This document shows, piece by piece, positions 14,834 through 24,030 of a DNA stretch of 39,909 nt. This stretch comes from Pseudomonadota bacterium (GTDB lineage Bacteria; Myxococcota_A; UBA9042; GCA-2863065): the NCBI GenBank assembly GCA_005776585.1, contig SXOX01000112.1:1-39909 (forward strand), written 5' to 3'. The notes under the pieces were generated by a model. The model did not search any database, was not told the origin of the DNA, and saw only the letters and a list, made by a program, of their open reading frames with translations. The translations under genes and the position numbers were made by a program. Position 1 is the first letter of the stretch. Each line of letters starts with the position of its first letter.

Positions 14834-16132
14834 ATGACCCGACGCTTCGCACGTGCCCCTGTCTCGCAGCTGCTCATCGCGGCGCTGCATCTGACCGCAT
14901 CGCTCGCCGTGACCGGGCACCTGTCGGCGTGCGGCCAGTCGACCTCTGCGGCCACCGGGCCCATCGCCAGCGACAGCGGCGTCGCCGCGGACGGGCAGGC
15001 GACGAGCGATGTTCCACCGGTCGACTCCACGATCGCCGACGCCGCGCTCGACGCGTCGGACACGAGCGCCGCAACGTCTCCGGAGACGAGCGATGCCACC
15101 GTACCGCTCGACAGCGCGAGTCCGCCGACCTGCGACGACTACTGCGCCACCGTGCAGGCCGCGTGTACTGGGAAGGCGGCCCAGTACGCGAGCGTCGCGG
15201 AGTGCCGGTCCGTCTGCAAGAACGTCGGGCGCTGGCCGTCAGGTACGCGTGGCGACGTCAAAGGCAATACCGTCGCGTGTCGACTGACCCAAGCCGAGGC
15301 AGCCTCGACGTTGGCGGGCGATCCTGCCGCGACCTGTGCCGCCGCGGGTCGGACGGGCGCCAATGTCTGCGGCACCTGGTGCGACAACTACTGCGCTCTC
15401 GTCCTCGGCTCCTGCCTGGGTGACGCCTCGCTCTTCGGCAACGCGGCCGAGTGCCAGTCGGCCTGCGAAAAGCATCCAGCCGACGGCCTCGTGGGAGACG
15501 CCGACGGCGACTCCGTCCAGTGCCGTCTCTACCACGCCGGAGTCGCGGCGTCGGACCCGCCGGCCTCGGCACTGGACCATTGCCCGCATGCCGGTCCGAG
15601 CGGCGACGGGGTATGTGTCCCGAAGAGCCAGGGGCCCACCTGCCAGAGCTACTGCTTCAAGGTCACGGCCGCCTGCAAGGACACGAACGCGCAGTACGCG
15701 AGCCAGGCGGCGTGCGAGGCCTACTGCGCGACCTGGGCGGGCTGGGACCAGGGTGGGGCCGGAGACGAGAACGGCAATACCATCGGCTGCCGGCAATATT
15801 GGGCCGGTCAAGCTGACGGGTCGGCCAAGGCGGCGACCGAGTGCGTCCTGGCCGGGCCGACCGGCGGAGGGAGCTGCGGCTCCTGGTGCGACAACTATTG
15901 CTGGCTCGCGCAGCGCAACTGCACCGATACCAACACGCTCTACTCGGGCTCGGCGGACTGCAAGGCCACGTGCGCCACGTTCCCAAAGACGGGCAAGCCG
16001 GGCGACACCGACGGGGACACCGTGCAGTGTCGCGTTTATCACCTGGGCGTGGCGGGCAGCGACAAGCCCGCGTCGGCCGACCAACATTGCGCGCACGGCG
16101 GAAAGTCAGGTGCGGCGATCTGCGTCGATTGA
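14834..16132 (+). CDS. Cys-rich lipoprotein with four 85-residue repeats, family not recognised
   Basis: A 432-residue predicted lipoprotein. The signal peptide ends L-S-A-C with Cys33; an Asp/Ser/Ala/Thr-rich spacer runs to about residue 98. Four tandem repeats start at Cys100, 183, 270 and 352. The consensus is C-D-x-Y-C-x-x-V-x-x-A-C, Y-A-S-x-A-x-C-x-x-x-C, a Gly/Asp segment, G-N-T or G-D-T/S-x-x-C-R, Y-H-A-G-V-A, then H-C-P-H-A-G-P or C-V-L-A-G-P. Each has about eight Cys and conserved aromatic residues. I recognise no named domain; no enzymatic motif is evident. A TTGACA at 14797 stands 37 bases before the ATG, with only a weak -10, so a leaderless message is possible. The thioredoxin lipoprotein gene follows in the same direction. 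Confidence 0.8.
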   Translation: MTRRFARAPVSQLLIAALHLTASLAVTGHLSACGQSTSAATGPIASDSGVAADGQATSDVPPVDSTIADAALDASDTSAATSPETSDATVPLDSASPPTCDDYCATVQAACTGKAAQYASVAECRSVCKNVGRWPSGTRGDVKGNTVACRLTQAEAASTLAGDPAATCAAAGRTGANVCGTWCDNYCALVLGSCLGDASLFGNAAECQSACEKHPADGLVGDADGDSVQCRLYHAGVAASDPPASALDHCPHAGPSGDGVCVPKSQGPTCQSYCFKVTAACKDTNAQYASQAACEAYCATWAGWDQGGAGDENGNTIGCRQYWAGQADGSAKAATECVLAGPTGGGSCGSWCDNYCWLAQRNCTDTNTLYSGSADCKATCATFPKTGKPGDTDGDTVQCRVYHLGVAGSDKPASADQHCAHGGKSGAAICVD

Positions 16133-16165
16133 CGGGTGCAATCGCACGCCTGAGCGGACTTTACC

Positions 16166-16195
16166 TTGACTTGGCGCGAAGCCGCGCGGTATGAG
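16166..16195 (+). promoter_or_regulatory. Candidate sigma-70 promoter of the thioredoxin-domain lipoprotein gene
   Basis: TTGACT (16166-16171), an 18-base gap and TATGAG (16190-16195, four of six consensus bases) lie 58 bases upstream of the ATG at 16253, leaving room for the clear AAGGAG ribosome site before that start. Confidence 0.45.
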
Positions 16196-16252
16196 GCCGC
16201 CTGCCGCTCGGCGCGACACGAGCCAGACGGCTGACCAAGGAGCCAACGAACC

Positions 16253-17566
16253 ATGAAGAGAACCTCGATGGACCGCGCCTGGACGTGGACCAGCGTTGTG
16301 GCTGCGGGCCTTCTCGTGGCCGCGTGCGAGCCACAGTCGTCCTCGACGAGCCCCGCCGCGACCGGCACCGACACGGCGGCGTCGCCCACGCCCTCCCAGA
16401 CCGACACCACCGGGAGCACGACCAAGCCACCGGACAAACCGGCGACGTGCGATGGCGCCAAGGCTCTCGGTTCTGTCACGACCTCGGCGGCGGACATCAT
16501 CTTCAACTCGGGCACCGTCAACTCGTCGGTGGTGATCACGCCGTCGCACGTGACATCGTCGGGCTGCGTCAATGCGATGGACGTGAAGCTCAGCATCGAC
16601 GGTGGATGCAAGCTCACGCTCGGCTTTACGACCAAGGGAGGCACCTGGTGGCTCACCTCGGGGGCCTTCGTCGCCGACGCCAAGTGCGGCACCGAGTGGC
16701 CGTCGGCGGCCAACGACGCCTATACGCTCGACCTCAACCCCAAGCTCACGGCCGCGGCCGTGCTCAACGTGCCTGCGCCCGGCGAGCCCAGCAAGGCCGA
16801 GAGCTGCCTCACGCTCGACGGCGTGAAAGTCGTGGGCCGGGCGGAGTTCTACGGCAAGATCGACCCGAACGATCCCGAGGGCAAGAAGCAGCGGCGCATC
16901 ACGGTCACCTTGAACGACCTGCGCCTCGCCGGTGGTACGCGCTCCAATGGTGTGGACGCGGGAGGCTGCCCCAAGGCGATTCAGACCTGCGTTGGCCTCA
17001 CGTGCGGCCAGGACCCGCTCGGCAACGAATGCGGTACCTGCGGCGAGGGTACGACGTGCGCCGGTGGAGCTTGTGTCGCCAAGGGTTGCGTCAAGGCGGG
17101 TGACGGCAAGGTCGTCGGCAGCCACATCGGTGACATCTCGTGGCCCATGGTCACTGGAAGCTACGAGCTCCACACAGGCTGCAAGTCCACCGCGACGTGG
17201 ATCGTCAAGACCGCCGGCTGGTGCTACTGGTGCAGCGTGCGCGCGCCCGAGTTCCAGGCGCTCTATGACCAGTACCACGACCAGGGCGTGCAGTTCCTGC
17301 TGCTCGTCGGCCAGGACAAGGCGGGCAAGCCGGCCACGGCGTCCTACGCCGCCCAATACAAGAAAGAGCATAAGTATCAAGACGGATGGATCTCGATTGG
17401 CGATCCCGACTGGAAGAAGCTCGAGTCCAAGCTCGAGATCCCCTCGGATGGCACCCCGGCCTTCGCCGTGCTCGACGAGGACATGGTGTTGCGTTTCGCG
17501 CAGTCCAACCAGGACTTCTCTTGGGCCGCGCAGCAGTCGCTGATCAAGATCCTCAACGGGCAGTAG
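16253..17566 (+). CDS. Lipoprotein with C-terminal TlpA-like thioredoxin domain (CYWC)
   Basis: A 437-residue predicted lipoprotein. AAGGAG precedes the ATG. The lipobox L-V-A-A-C places the lipid on Cys25; a Thr/Ser/Pro spacer follows. Residues about 70-240 form a beta-rich domain I do not recognise. A short Cys-dense hinge follows (C-V-G-L-T-C-G-Q-D-P, C-G-T-C-G-E-G-T-T-C). The last 150 residues form a TlpA/AhpC-like thioredoxin fold: T-A-T-W-I-V-K-T-A-G-W-C-Y-W-C with redox Cys324 and Cys327, Q-F-L-L-L-V-G-Q-D, and the cis-Pro region G-T-P-A-F-A-V-L-D. The YW pair between the two Cys is unusual (TlpA types are mostly C-x-P-C). It probably acts on disulfides or thiols of envelope proteins. 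Confidence 0.88.
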   Translation: MKRTSMDRAWTWTSVVAAGLLVAACEPQSSSTSPAATGTDTAASPTPSQTDTTGSTTKPPDKPATCDGAKALGSVTTSAADIIFNSGTVNSSVVITPSHVTSSGCVNAMDVKLSIDGGCKLTLGFTTKGGTWWLTSGAFVADAKCGTEWPSAANDAYTLDLNPKLTAAAVLNVPAPGEPSKAESCLTLDGVKVVGRAEFYGKIDPNDPEGKKQRRITVTLNDLRLAGGTRSNGVDAGGCPKAIQTCVGLTCGQDPLGNECGTCGEGTTCAGGACVAKGCVKAGDGKVVGSHIGDISWPMVTGSYELHTGCKSTATWIVKTAGWCYWCSVRAPEFQALYDQYHDQGVQFLLLVGQDKAGKPATASYAAQYKKEHKYQDGWISIGDPDWKKLESKLEIPSDGTPAFAVLDEDMVLRFAQSNQDFSWAAQQSLIKILNGQ

Positions 17567-17599
17567 CCCCGACCCTCGCCCACAGGCACCGGATTCAGG

Positions 17600-18826
17600 T
17601 CAGAAGATGTGGTCGATGGCTACGTAATAGCCGACGCCATCGGGTGACCAGGCCGTGTCGAAGCGGATGATGAAGCCGTCGCCCCACCGGAGTCGCAGGC
17701 CGCCGCCCGTTCCGAGCTTGAGGCCTGCGCCGCGGCCATCGAGGGTGGGATTGGCCTGATAGTCGGCGAAGACGCGGCCCGAGTCGACGAACGCGACGAC
17801 CCCGAACGTGAACGGCACCTTGGCGATGGTGAAGTGCACGAGTTGAGCGCGGAGCTCGACGTTGGCCAGCAGTCGGATCCGACCATGGAACCGGCGCCAC
17901 GGCACGCCCCGGACGAGGCTCTCGTCACCGAGGAACAGCAGCTCATAGAATGGCGGCTTGCCAAAGACGACGTCGCCCATGAAGCGCATGGCCAGCGTCA
18001 AACGATCCGGGACGAGTGGGACATAGAACCTCAACGTGCCGTTGGCCGCGCCGACGGCGAGGTGGCCGCCGTCACCGACGCCGGCGCGCAGGGCGAGCTC
18101 GTGATACATGCCGAGCGTCGGCTCTGTCTCGTGGTCGCGTCCGTCCCACAGGAGGCCAGCCCGCACGGTGCCCAGGGCGTGGTGGTTGGTACCGCGCACG
18201 GTCTCGGCGACGTCTGCGCCAGAGCGGCCGGACGCGTCGCGCTCGAGCTTGCTACCGTCGTAGACCTCGATGAAGTTGTAGTTGAACGCTGCGAACAGGT
18301 TCACGTAGAGGCGAGGCACCGGGAGGTTGAGGCGGAGCCCGACGCTGGCGCCGGGGTAGCGGCGCAGGAACTGCGTCGAGCGACCACCGTGTCCCTGCGG
18401 GGAGCGGTTGCCAAGGCCGAACCAGCTGGCGATCTCTTGCGTGAACCCGATTCGGGTGACTGTGCGCACGCCGCGGCGCGTCGGGAGATCGAACTCGACG
18501 TAGTCGTCGTGATAGGGAAATTCGGCGCCATCGTCCCCGGGGCGCACGACAGCGAAGCCCTTGACGCGCAGGCGCCATAGGTACGGATAGACCGAGCCCG
18601 AGTAGCGGGCCATGGACGCGACGACGCCGAAGCCGAAGCCGGCGTCGGAGTTGTAGCCGACTGCGGGGACGGCGCTCAGCTCGAAGCGCTCGGGATCCCG
18701 GGGCGCGACGAGCGTCGTCGTCTCGGTGAGCGGGTCCGCCGGGCCATCGGCGCGTCCCGGAGACGAGAGCAGCGCGCCGACGATGGGCACGAGCGTGAGC
18801 AGGGACGGGGAGAGCGAGTTTCGCAT
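17600..18826 (-). CDS. Omp85-type outer-membrane barrel (surface-antigen family) without POTRA domains
   Basis: A 408-residue protein with a signal peptide (S-L-L-T-L-V-P-I-V-G-A-L-L) and then an Omp85-like beta barrel. Features are repeated amphipathic strands with aromatic girdles, the block E-S-L-V-R-G-V-P-W-R-R-F-H-G-R, which matches the V-R-G loop of the BamA/TamA superfamily, the strand F-V-D-S-G-R-V-F, and a C-terminal aromatic residue (D-H-I-F). There is no space for POTRA repeats, so it is a barrel-only member like those annotated surface antigen D15 or BamA/TamA-family proteins. Its role is unknown; transport or insertion of a surface lipid or protein is possible. It converges with the thioredoxin lipoprotein gene (33-base gap). 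The ATG was chosen at the signal peptide; only a weak ribosome site precedes it. Confidence 0.82.
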   Translation of the reverse strand: MRNSLSPSLLTLVPIVGALLSSPGRADGPADPLTETTTLVAPRDPERFELSAVPAVGYNSDAGFGFGVVASMARYSGSVYPYLWRLRVKGFAVVRPGDDGAEFPYHDDYVEFDLPTRRGVRTVTRIGFTQEIASWFGLGNRSPQGHGGRSTQFLRRYPGASVGLRLNLPVPRLYVNLFAAFNYNFIEVYDGSKLERDASGRSGADVAETVRGTNHHALGTVRAGLLWDGRDHETEPTLGMYHELALRAGVGDGGHLAVGAANGTLRFYVPLVPDRLTLAMRFMGDVVFGKPPFYELLFLGDESLVRGVPWRRFHGRIRLLANVELRAQLVHFTIAKVPFTFGVVAFVDSGRVFADYQANPTLDGRGAGLKLGTGGGLRLRWGDGFIIRFDTAWSPDGVGYYVAIDHIF

Positions 18827-18965
18827 GGCCCGAGCGTCCACCAGTACGAGAAGTCGGCGCCGCTGTCGATGACGAAGTGACCCGACCGCGCGCCGTAGTC
18901 CATTGACACGCGCAACCGCGGTGCGCACGCTAGCTTGCCTTTCAGGGCGCCGCACAGGAGGTTCG

Positions 18966-21695
18966 ATGCGCTTCGTTGTCTCAGGTCTTGCGTTCGTTGC
19001 TGTCGTGGCGTGCTCGTCCAAGGAAGAGGAGCCAGTCGCGGCGTCGCCCACGGCGGAGACCACGACCGATGTGGCGACGTCGGCCGAGACTGCGGCGGCC
19101 GTGGATGCCCCGGTCGAAGCGACCTCCGACGCGCCCATCGCGCCGCAGCCGACGCGTTACACCTTCGAGGTCCTGCGCGATCCGCGGGGCATCGCGCACA
19201 TCTACGCAAAAGGCCGGCCTGCGCTCGCTTTTGGGCAGGGATACGAGACGACCCGAGACCGCCTCTTTCACCTGGAGTACCTGCGGCGGTTCGCGTACGG
19301 AACCAGAGCGGAGGCCTTTGGTGAGGCGTTCGCTGCCGATGACCAGACCAAGCGCGGGCTCGGCCTGCGGCGCATCGCGGAGAAGGTCGTGGCGCGCACG
19401 CAGGAGAAGCACCCCGAGATCCACGCCATCCTGGTGGCCTACTCCGCAGGCGTGAACGCAGCGCTCGCGGACATGAAGACCGGCAAGAACGGGATGGCTC
19501 GCCCCCATGACCTGGACCGCTTTGGCAAGGACTGGTGGCCCGCCCCGTGGACTCCGGTCGACAGCATGGCGCTGGGCAAGGCCCTCGTCGTGACCCAGAA
19601 CTTCCTTGGCGACGTGGAGCTGCTCATCCTGGCGCTCAAGACCGTCATCGGCGTCGAGAAGTTTGCCGGCATCTTTCGCTTTCAGCCTGTTTATCCAACG
19701 TACATCATGGAGGACACGGTCACGCCTCCGTTTGCGGAGAAGCCTGGCGCGATGCCGTGGCCGGCGCTTCCGAGCGAACGTGATCCGGTCGCTCACCTGA
19801 CCGCGGCCCAGCGCGCCGTCGCCGGCCCCGCCATGGTCGCTCTGGCGAAGGCGTTGGCGGACGCCGTGGGGCACGAGGAGCTCGGCTCGGGTGGGAGCAA
19901 CAGCTGGGCCGTGCGAGGAGACCATACGGCGAGCGGCGGAGCCATCCTGTGCAACGATCCGCACTTGCCGATGGACCTGCCGTCGCGCATGTACGCCATT
20001 CACCTCATCGACACGGGCGATCCGTCCAAGGACAACGTCGGCGCCTTTGGGCACTCGCTCGCGGGGACCCCGCTGCTGACCTTTGGCAATACCCGTGACC
20101 TCGCGTGGGGAATTACCAACAGCTTCGTGGACACGACCGATCTCTTCCAGGAGACCGTCTCCGAGGACAAGAAGTCGGTGAAATGGAACGGCAAGGATGT
20201 GCCCATCGAACTCCACGAGGAGGTCATCGCGATTCGGCCCGACGGTGGCTCCATCGCCGACGCAGCCACCAATCCCAAGAACCGCAAAGCGACGCTGCGG
20301 TGGATTCCGCATCATGGGCCGCTGCTGAACGACCTCGTCCCCGCGGCCGTCGCCGCCGTGCTGGAGGGGCTCGGCCTCACGTTCTCCGCCGCGTGGCCGG
20401 GATTTGGGACCGACACCGACGAGCTGGTCGCCATCAACGACCTGCTGGACGCAAAGAACGTGGAGGAGGGACTCACCGCGCTCTCGCACTTCAACGGTGG
20501 CACCGTGAACTGGACGCTGGCGGACGCCGCTGGCCACGTCGCCTACGTCGCCGCGGGTGGCTGGCCGCAGCGCGCCAAGCCGTCGAGCGAGCAAGCGCCC
20601 TACGACCCGCTCCCAGGGACGGGCGAGAGCGACTGGAAGGGCATGCTGCCGTATGAACAGGTGCCACAGCTCATCGACCCGAAGAAGGGGTTCGTCGTCA
20701 CCGCCAACAATCAGCAGCTTCCGAACAACAACGATAACGAGCCGGCGAACGATGCAAAGTACATTGGCCACTTCTCCGATCTCGGCACGCGGGCGTGGCG
20801 CATCACTGACCGGCTGGCGAAGATGCTCGAGACCGCCAAACCCAAGGGCGCGCCCATCGACCTCGAGATGATGCGTGTGCTCCTCGCCGACGATCGCGCG
20901 GTCGTGGCCGACGTGCTGCTGCCGCACGTGTTGGCGCTCAAGGCCAAGTGTGGTGACCCCGGCGGCGACGTCTGCCAGGCGATCACGGCTCTCGAGGACT
21001 GGGACCGCGGCCAGGGCGAGGAGAGCGTGGGCGCGGCCATCTTCGGGACGTGGATCGCGCACTACGTCGTGCGCACGTACGGCGACGACATCGGGACGAC
21101 GCTGCTCCCACTCGTGGGCAACTACGTGACGGCCTTCGCGATCAAGTCGACGTGGGCGTGGCTCAGGAAGGGCTACGTCGGGAAGACGTACTACGATGAC
21201 GCCAAGACCAAGGACGTCGTCGAGACCTTCGACGACATGGCGCTTGGCGCGCTCGCCGACGCGATGGCCCACCTCAAGCAGAAGTACGGTCAGACTCCGA
21301 TGGCGCAGTGGCGGTGGGGCGACCTTCACCAGGTACGGTTCACCCACCCCGCCTGGGACGACCTGTCGCATGGACCAATTCCGCGGTCCGGCGGAATGCG
21401 AACGGTCAACGCAGCCGACTACAAGGTGTTTGCTCCCGACGGCAAGCCGGCCGAGTTCCCGTACCTGATGACCGAGGGCTCCGTGTTTCGCTATTGCGTC
21501 GAGCTCTCGCCCAAAGATGGCCCGTCTGGGCACCAGAGCCTCGCGGGCGGGCAGTCGAGCGACTCGAAGAGTGTGCACTTCACGAGCCAGGTCGACGATT
21601 GGCGGAAGAGCCAGGCCCAGGCCATTCGATTTCGGCGAGGCGAGGTCGAGAAGGACGCCGTGACGACACGTGTCGTCGAGGTCGACGTGCCTTAG
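18966..21695 (+). CDS. Penicillin-acylase-family lipoprotein (Ntn hydrolase)
   Basis: A 909-residue member of the penicillin amidase family (penicillin, cephalosporin or acyl-homoserine-lactone acylases). AGGAGG stands just before the ATG. The lipobox V-V-A-C puts a lipid on Cys16, so it is tethered to a membrane, which is less usual for the family. The alpha-chain part starts at about residue 60 (D-P-R-G-I-A-H-I-Y-A). The self-cleavage point is G-G/S-N-S-W-A-V: Ser311 becomes the N-terminal nucleophile of the beta chain. A-I-L-C-N-D-P-H-L and later N-N-Q family blocks follow. Substrate is not readable; AHL or antibiotic side chains are both possible. TTGACA at 18903 is a possible -35. A polytopic membrane protein follows after 52 bases. 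Confidence 0.92.
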   Translation: MRFVVSGLAFVAVVACSSKEEEPVAASPTAETTTDVATSAETAAAVDAPVEATSDAPIAPQPTRYTFEVLRDPRGIAHIYAKGRPALAFGQGYETTRDRLFHLEYLRRFAYGTRAEAFGEAFAADDQTKRGLGLRRIAEKVVARTQEKHPEIHAILVAYSAGVNAALADMKTGKNGMARPHDLDRFGKDWWPAPWTPVDSMALGKALVVTQNFLGDVELLILALKTVIGVEKFAGIFRFQPVYPTYIMEDTVTPPFAEKPGAMPWPALPSERDPVAHLTAAQRAVAGPAMVALAKALADAVGHEELGSGGSNSWAVRGDHTASGGAILCNDPHLPMDLPSRMYAIHLIDTGDPSKDNVGAFGHSLAGTPLLTFGNTRDLAWGITNSFVDTTDLFQETVSEDKKSVKWNGKDVPIELHEEVIAIRPDGGSIADAATNPKNRKATLRWIPHHGPLLNDLVPAAVAAVLEGLGLTFSAAWPGFGTDTDELVAINDLLDAKNVEEGLTALSHFNGGTVNWTLADAAGHVAYVAAGGWPQRAKPSSEQAPYDPLPGTGESDWKGMLPYEQVPQLIDPKKGFVVTANNQQLPNNNDNEPANDAKYIGHFSDLGTRAWRITDRLAKMLETAKPKGAPIDLEMMRVLLADDRAVVADVLLPHVLALKAKCGDPGGDVCQAITALEDWDRGQGEESVGAAIFGTWIAHYVVRTYGDDIGTTLLPLVGNYVTAFAIKSTWAWLRKGYVGKTYYDDAKTKDVVETFDDMALGALADAMAHLKQKYGQTPMAQWRWGDLHQVRFTHPAWDDLSHGPIPRSGGMRTVNAADYKVFAPDGKPAEFPYLMTEGSVFRYCVELSPKDGPSGHQSLAGGQSSDSKSVHFTSQVDDWRKSQAQAIRFRRGEVEKDAVTTRVVEVDVP

Positions 21696-21747
21696 CCTCA
21701 CACGCGGTGGTCTGTTCAGCGTCTGGGCGTCCTGTTAAGGTCGCAGA

Positions 21748-24027
21748 ATGCTCCGGGCCGCAGCCATCTACACCTCACTTGCCGTGGCTTGGCTCTGGCC
21801 GATACCGCTCCATCCGGGCGCCGGCGTCCCGGACGTCTCTTGGTGGTACGACGCGCTGCTCAACATCGCGAGCCTCGACGCGTTGGCCGAGCATCTCGTC
21901 GGTGTCGGGAGCTTCTATGACGCGCCGTTCTTTGCGCCGCACCAAGGCGTCCTTAGGTTCACCGAACAGCTCCCGGCGCTCGCGGCTGTATACGGTGTAT
22001 TGACCGCCTTGGGCGCGACCCCGGTCGGCGCGCATTCCGTCATGCTGGTCGCCGCGTTCGCCCTCAACGGCTTTTGCACCTGGCTTCTGGCGCGCCGGAT
22101 CAGCCGCTCCTCCGCGCTCGCCTGGGTTGCCGGTGTCGTGGCGATGATTTGCCCGTACTACCTCTTCCAGATGGCTCGCATTCAGCTGATGTGCATCTTC
22201 CCGTTGCCGCTCGCCCTCCTCTCGGTCGAACTCGCCGCGACCGCACGGGCGCAGACGACCTCCTGGCTCCGACTTTCGGCGGCGCTCGTCCTCGCATGGA
22301 CTACGTGCACCTACTATGCGCTGCTCGTCACGCTCCTCGCCGGTGTCACGACCCTCGTCCACGCCGTGGCGCGACCTCGCGCGTCCGTGGCCATCGCCTT
22401 CGGGGCGCTCGGCGCAGTCGCGGCTGCGTTGCTCGTCGTATCCCCGATCCTCTTTGGCTACCTCGGCGCCGCGAAGGAGATGGGGTTTGAGCGCTCGCTC
22501 GAGGACGTTAGGCGGTGGGAGCCCTCCCTGGGCATGTACGTGCACACCGAGCCGCAGTTCTCTCCGCGCGTCGGAACTCGGTTGCAGAACCCGGGGCTCG
22601 CTGCCGGAGACATCTTGTACCCGGGCACTGTCGGCCTGGTTCTGGCAGGGCTTGGCACGGGCGCAGTCGCTCTTGGCGTGGCGCTCGGTGTGGCGGCTTC
22701 GGTGCTGAGGCGGCGGGCGCTTCTCCCTGGACTTGCGCTCCTCGCCGCGGCAGCCGTGGCCACACTCGGCCTCCGTAACGGCTCCTGGACGCCCGCCATC
22801 CTCGCAGCCCTGGCGTTCGGGATGGCGGGCCTCAACCCGCGGAACGCCTCGCTTCGGGCGGTGTGGGCGGCTGGCCTCGTCGCGTTCGCGCTCAGCCTGG
22901 GTCCGCAGCTGACGTTCACCGGCGTCACGGGCACCGGGCCGTTCCGTTGGCTGTTCGAGCACGTACCGGGGTTCGCGGCGATTCGTTTCCCGGGTCGTCT
23001 CGGCATCGCCGCCGTGGCGCTCGGTGCCGTCACGGGCGTCGCCGCTCTGGCGGCGCTCACGCCACGGCGGGGCCTCGTACGCGTCCCACTCGCCATCGTC
23101 CTCGCCTGGGTTGTCGTCAGGGAGCTATGGCCACCCCCATGCAAGCAGCAGCCGGTCGACGGCATCGCCGCCTATCCAGGGCTGACGTTCCTTCGAGACG
23201 CGCCGCGCGGTCTGACGCTTCATTTGCCCTTCCGCAACTCGGGCCAAGGCCCACAGTGCTCCATCACAGAGGACGTGCGCCGGATGATGCACCAGCTCGA
23301 GCACGGGCAGCCGATCGTCAATGGCATGAGCGGCTTCGATCCTCCGCTGGTCCAGGCCGCGATGACTGTCCTCCCAAGTTTTCCTGACGCCGAGGCTGTC
23401 GATCTGATTCGCGGCCTTGGCATCCGCTGGGTCCACCTGTGGCGGCCGGCGTTTCGAGACGAGGCCGCAGCGATCGCGGCATGGCTTGCCGCGTCGCCTC
23501 ACGTCCAGATCGCGTTCGAGGGTCGTGACGAGCTGGTGCTCCGGTTGAGCCCGGAGATGGACCTCGCGGCGCCACCCGACACCGGTCCGGGAGTTCCCCT
23601 GCCCAGAGGCTGTCGGGTCTTCGGCCCAAGCGGCGTCGAGCTCGTCGAGGTCACCGACGGGCTCGACGCGACGCGATGGACCTCCGGCCCTCCGCAGCGC
23701 GGGGGCGAGAGCGTAGACGTGGTCTGCGCTTCGCCGGTCGTTCTGAGCGGCTGGGTGCTTCGCACGGGACCGTGGACCAGCGACTGGCCACGGCAGGTGG
23801 AGATCCAGATCCCCGGCGACCGAGGAGAGCTCGAGACCGTCGCTACACCGGTACCGACCGTGGATGTCTCGCGTCTCGCGCGGGCTCCCCTGGATCACTA
23901 CACGGTCTTTCCGATCGACCCAGCGCGCCGCAGCGCACACTGGCGACTTCGACAGGTCGGCAGGAGCCGCCGGTGCGCGTGGTCGATCGCCGAGCTCCGT
24001 GTGCTCCTCGCCGCCCCGGCCGACTGA
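21748..24027 (+). CDS. Large polytopic membrane protein, glycosyltransferase-C / YfhO-like
   Basis: A 759-residue inner-membrane protein. The first about 470 residues hold many hydrophobic helices with short loops, including a first luminal loop with acidic and aromatic residues (D-V-S-W-W-Y-D-A and F-F-A-P-H-Q-G-V-L-R). The rest is a large soluble part whose ending W-S-I-A-E-L-R-V-L is reminiscent of galactose-binding-like domains. The layout matches lipid-linked sugar glycosyltransferases of the GT-C superfamily or YfhO-like proteins, but no diagnostic DxD or similar motif is certain, so the donor and acceptor are unknown. AAGG lies about eight bases before the ATG. It probably shares a transcript with the acylase gene and converges with tonB-like 24031-24852, leaving three bases between stops. 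Confidence 0.7.
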   Translation: MLRAAAIYTSLAVAWLWPIPLHPGAGVPDVSWWYDALLNIASLDALAEHLVGVGSFYDAPFFAPHQGVLRFTEQLPALAAVYGVLTALGATPVGAHSVMLVAAFALNGFCTWLLARRISRSSALAWVAGVVAMICPYYLFQMARIQLMCIFPLPLALLSVELAATARAQTTSWLRLSAALVLAWTTCTYYALLVTLLAGVTTLVHAVARPRASVAIAFGALGAVAAALLVVSPILFGYLGAAKEMGFERSLEDVRRWEPSLGMYVHTEPQFSPRVGTRLQNPGLAAGDILYPGTVGLVLAGLGTGAVALGVALGVAASVLRRRALLPGLALLAAAAVATLGLRNGSWTPAILAALAFGMAGLNPRNASLRAVWAAGLVAFALSLGPQLTFTGVTGTGPFRWLFEHVPGFAAIRFPGRLGIAAVALGAVTGVAALAALTPRRGLVRVPLAIVLAWVVVRELWPPPCKQQPVDGIAAYPGLTFLRDAPRGLTLHLPFRNSGQGPQCSITEDVRRMMHQLEHGQPIVNGMSGFDPPLVQAAMTVLPSFPDAEAVDLIRGLGIRWVHLWRPAFRDEAAAIAAWLAASPHVQIAFEGRDELVLRLSPEMDLAAPPDTGPGVPLPRGCRVFGPSGVELVEVTDGLDATRWTSGPPQRGGESVDVVCASPVVLSGWVLRTGPWTSDWPRQVEIQIPGDRGELETVATPVPTVDVSRLARAPLDHYTVFPIDPARRSAHWRLRQVGRSRRCAWSIAELRVLLAAPAD

Positions 24028-24030
24028 GCG

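Noticed and set aside
14745-14834. A possible tRNA or small RNA in the gap upstream of the second Cys-rich lipoprotein gene
   Set aside because: There is a GGCCC/GGGCC hairpin, but no cloverleaf, no T-arm and no CCA end; nothing beyond a possible promoter (TTGACA at 14797) could be supported.
18981-21701. A 906-codon minus-strand frame opposite the penicillin acylase gene
   Set aside because: Shadow of a high-GC gene; no motifs, while the plus strand has the full Ntn-hydrolase pattern.
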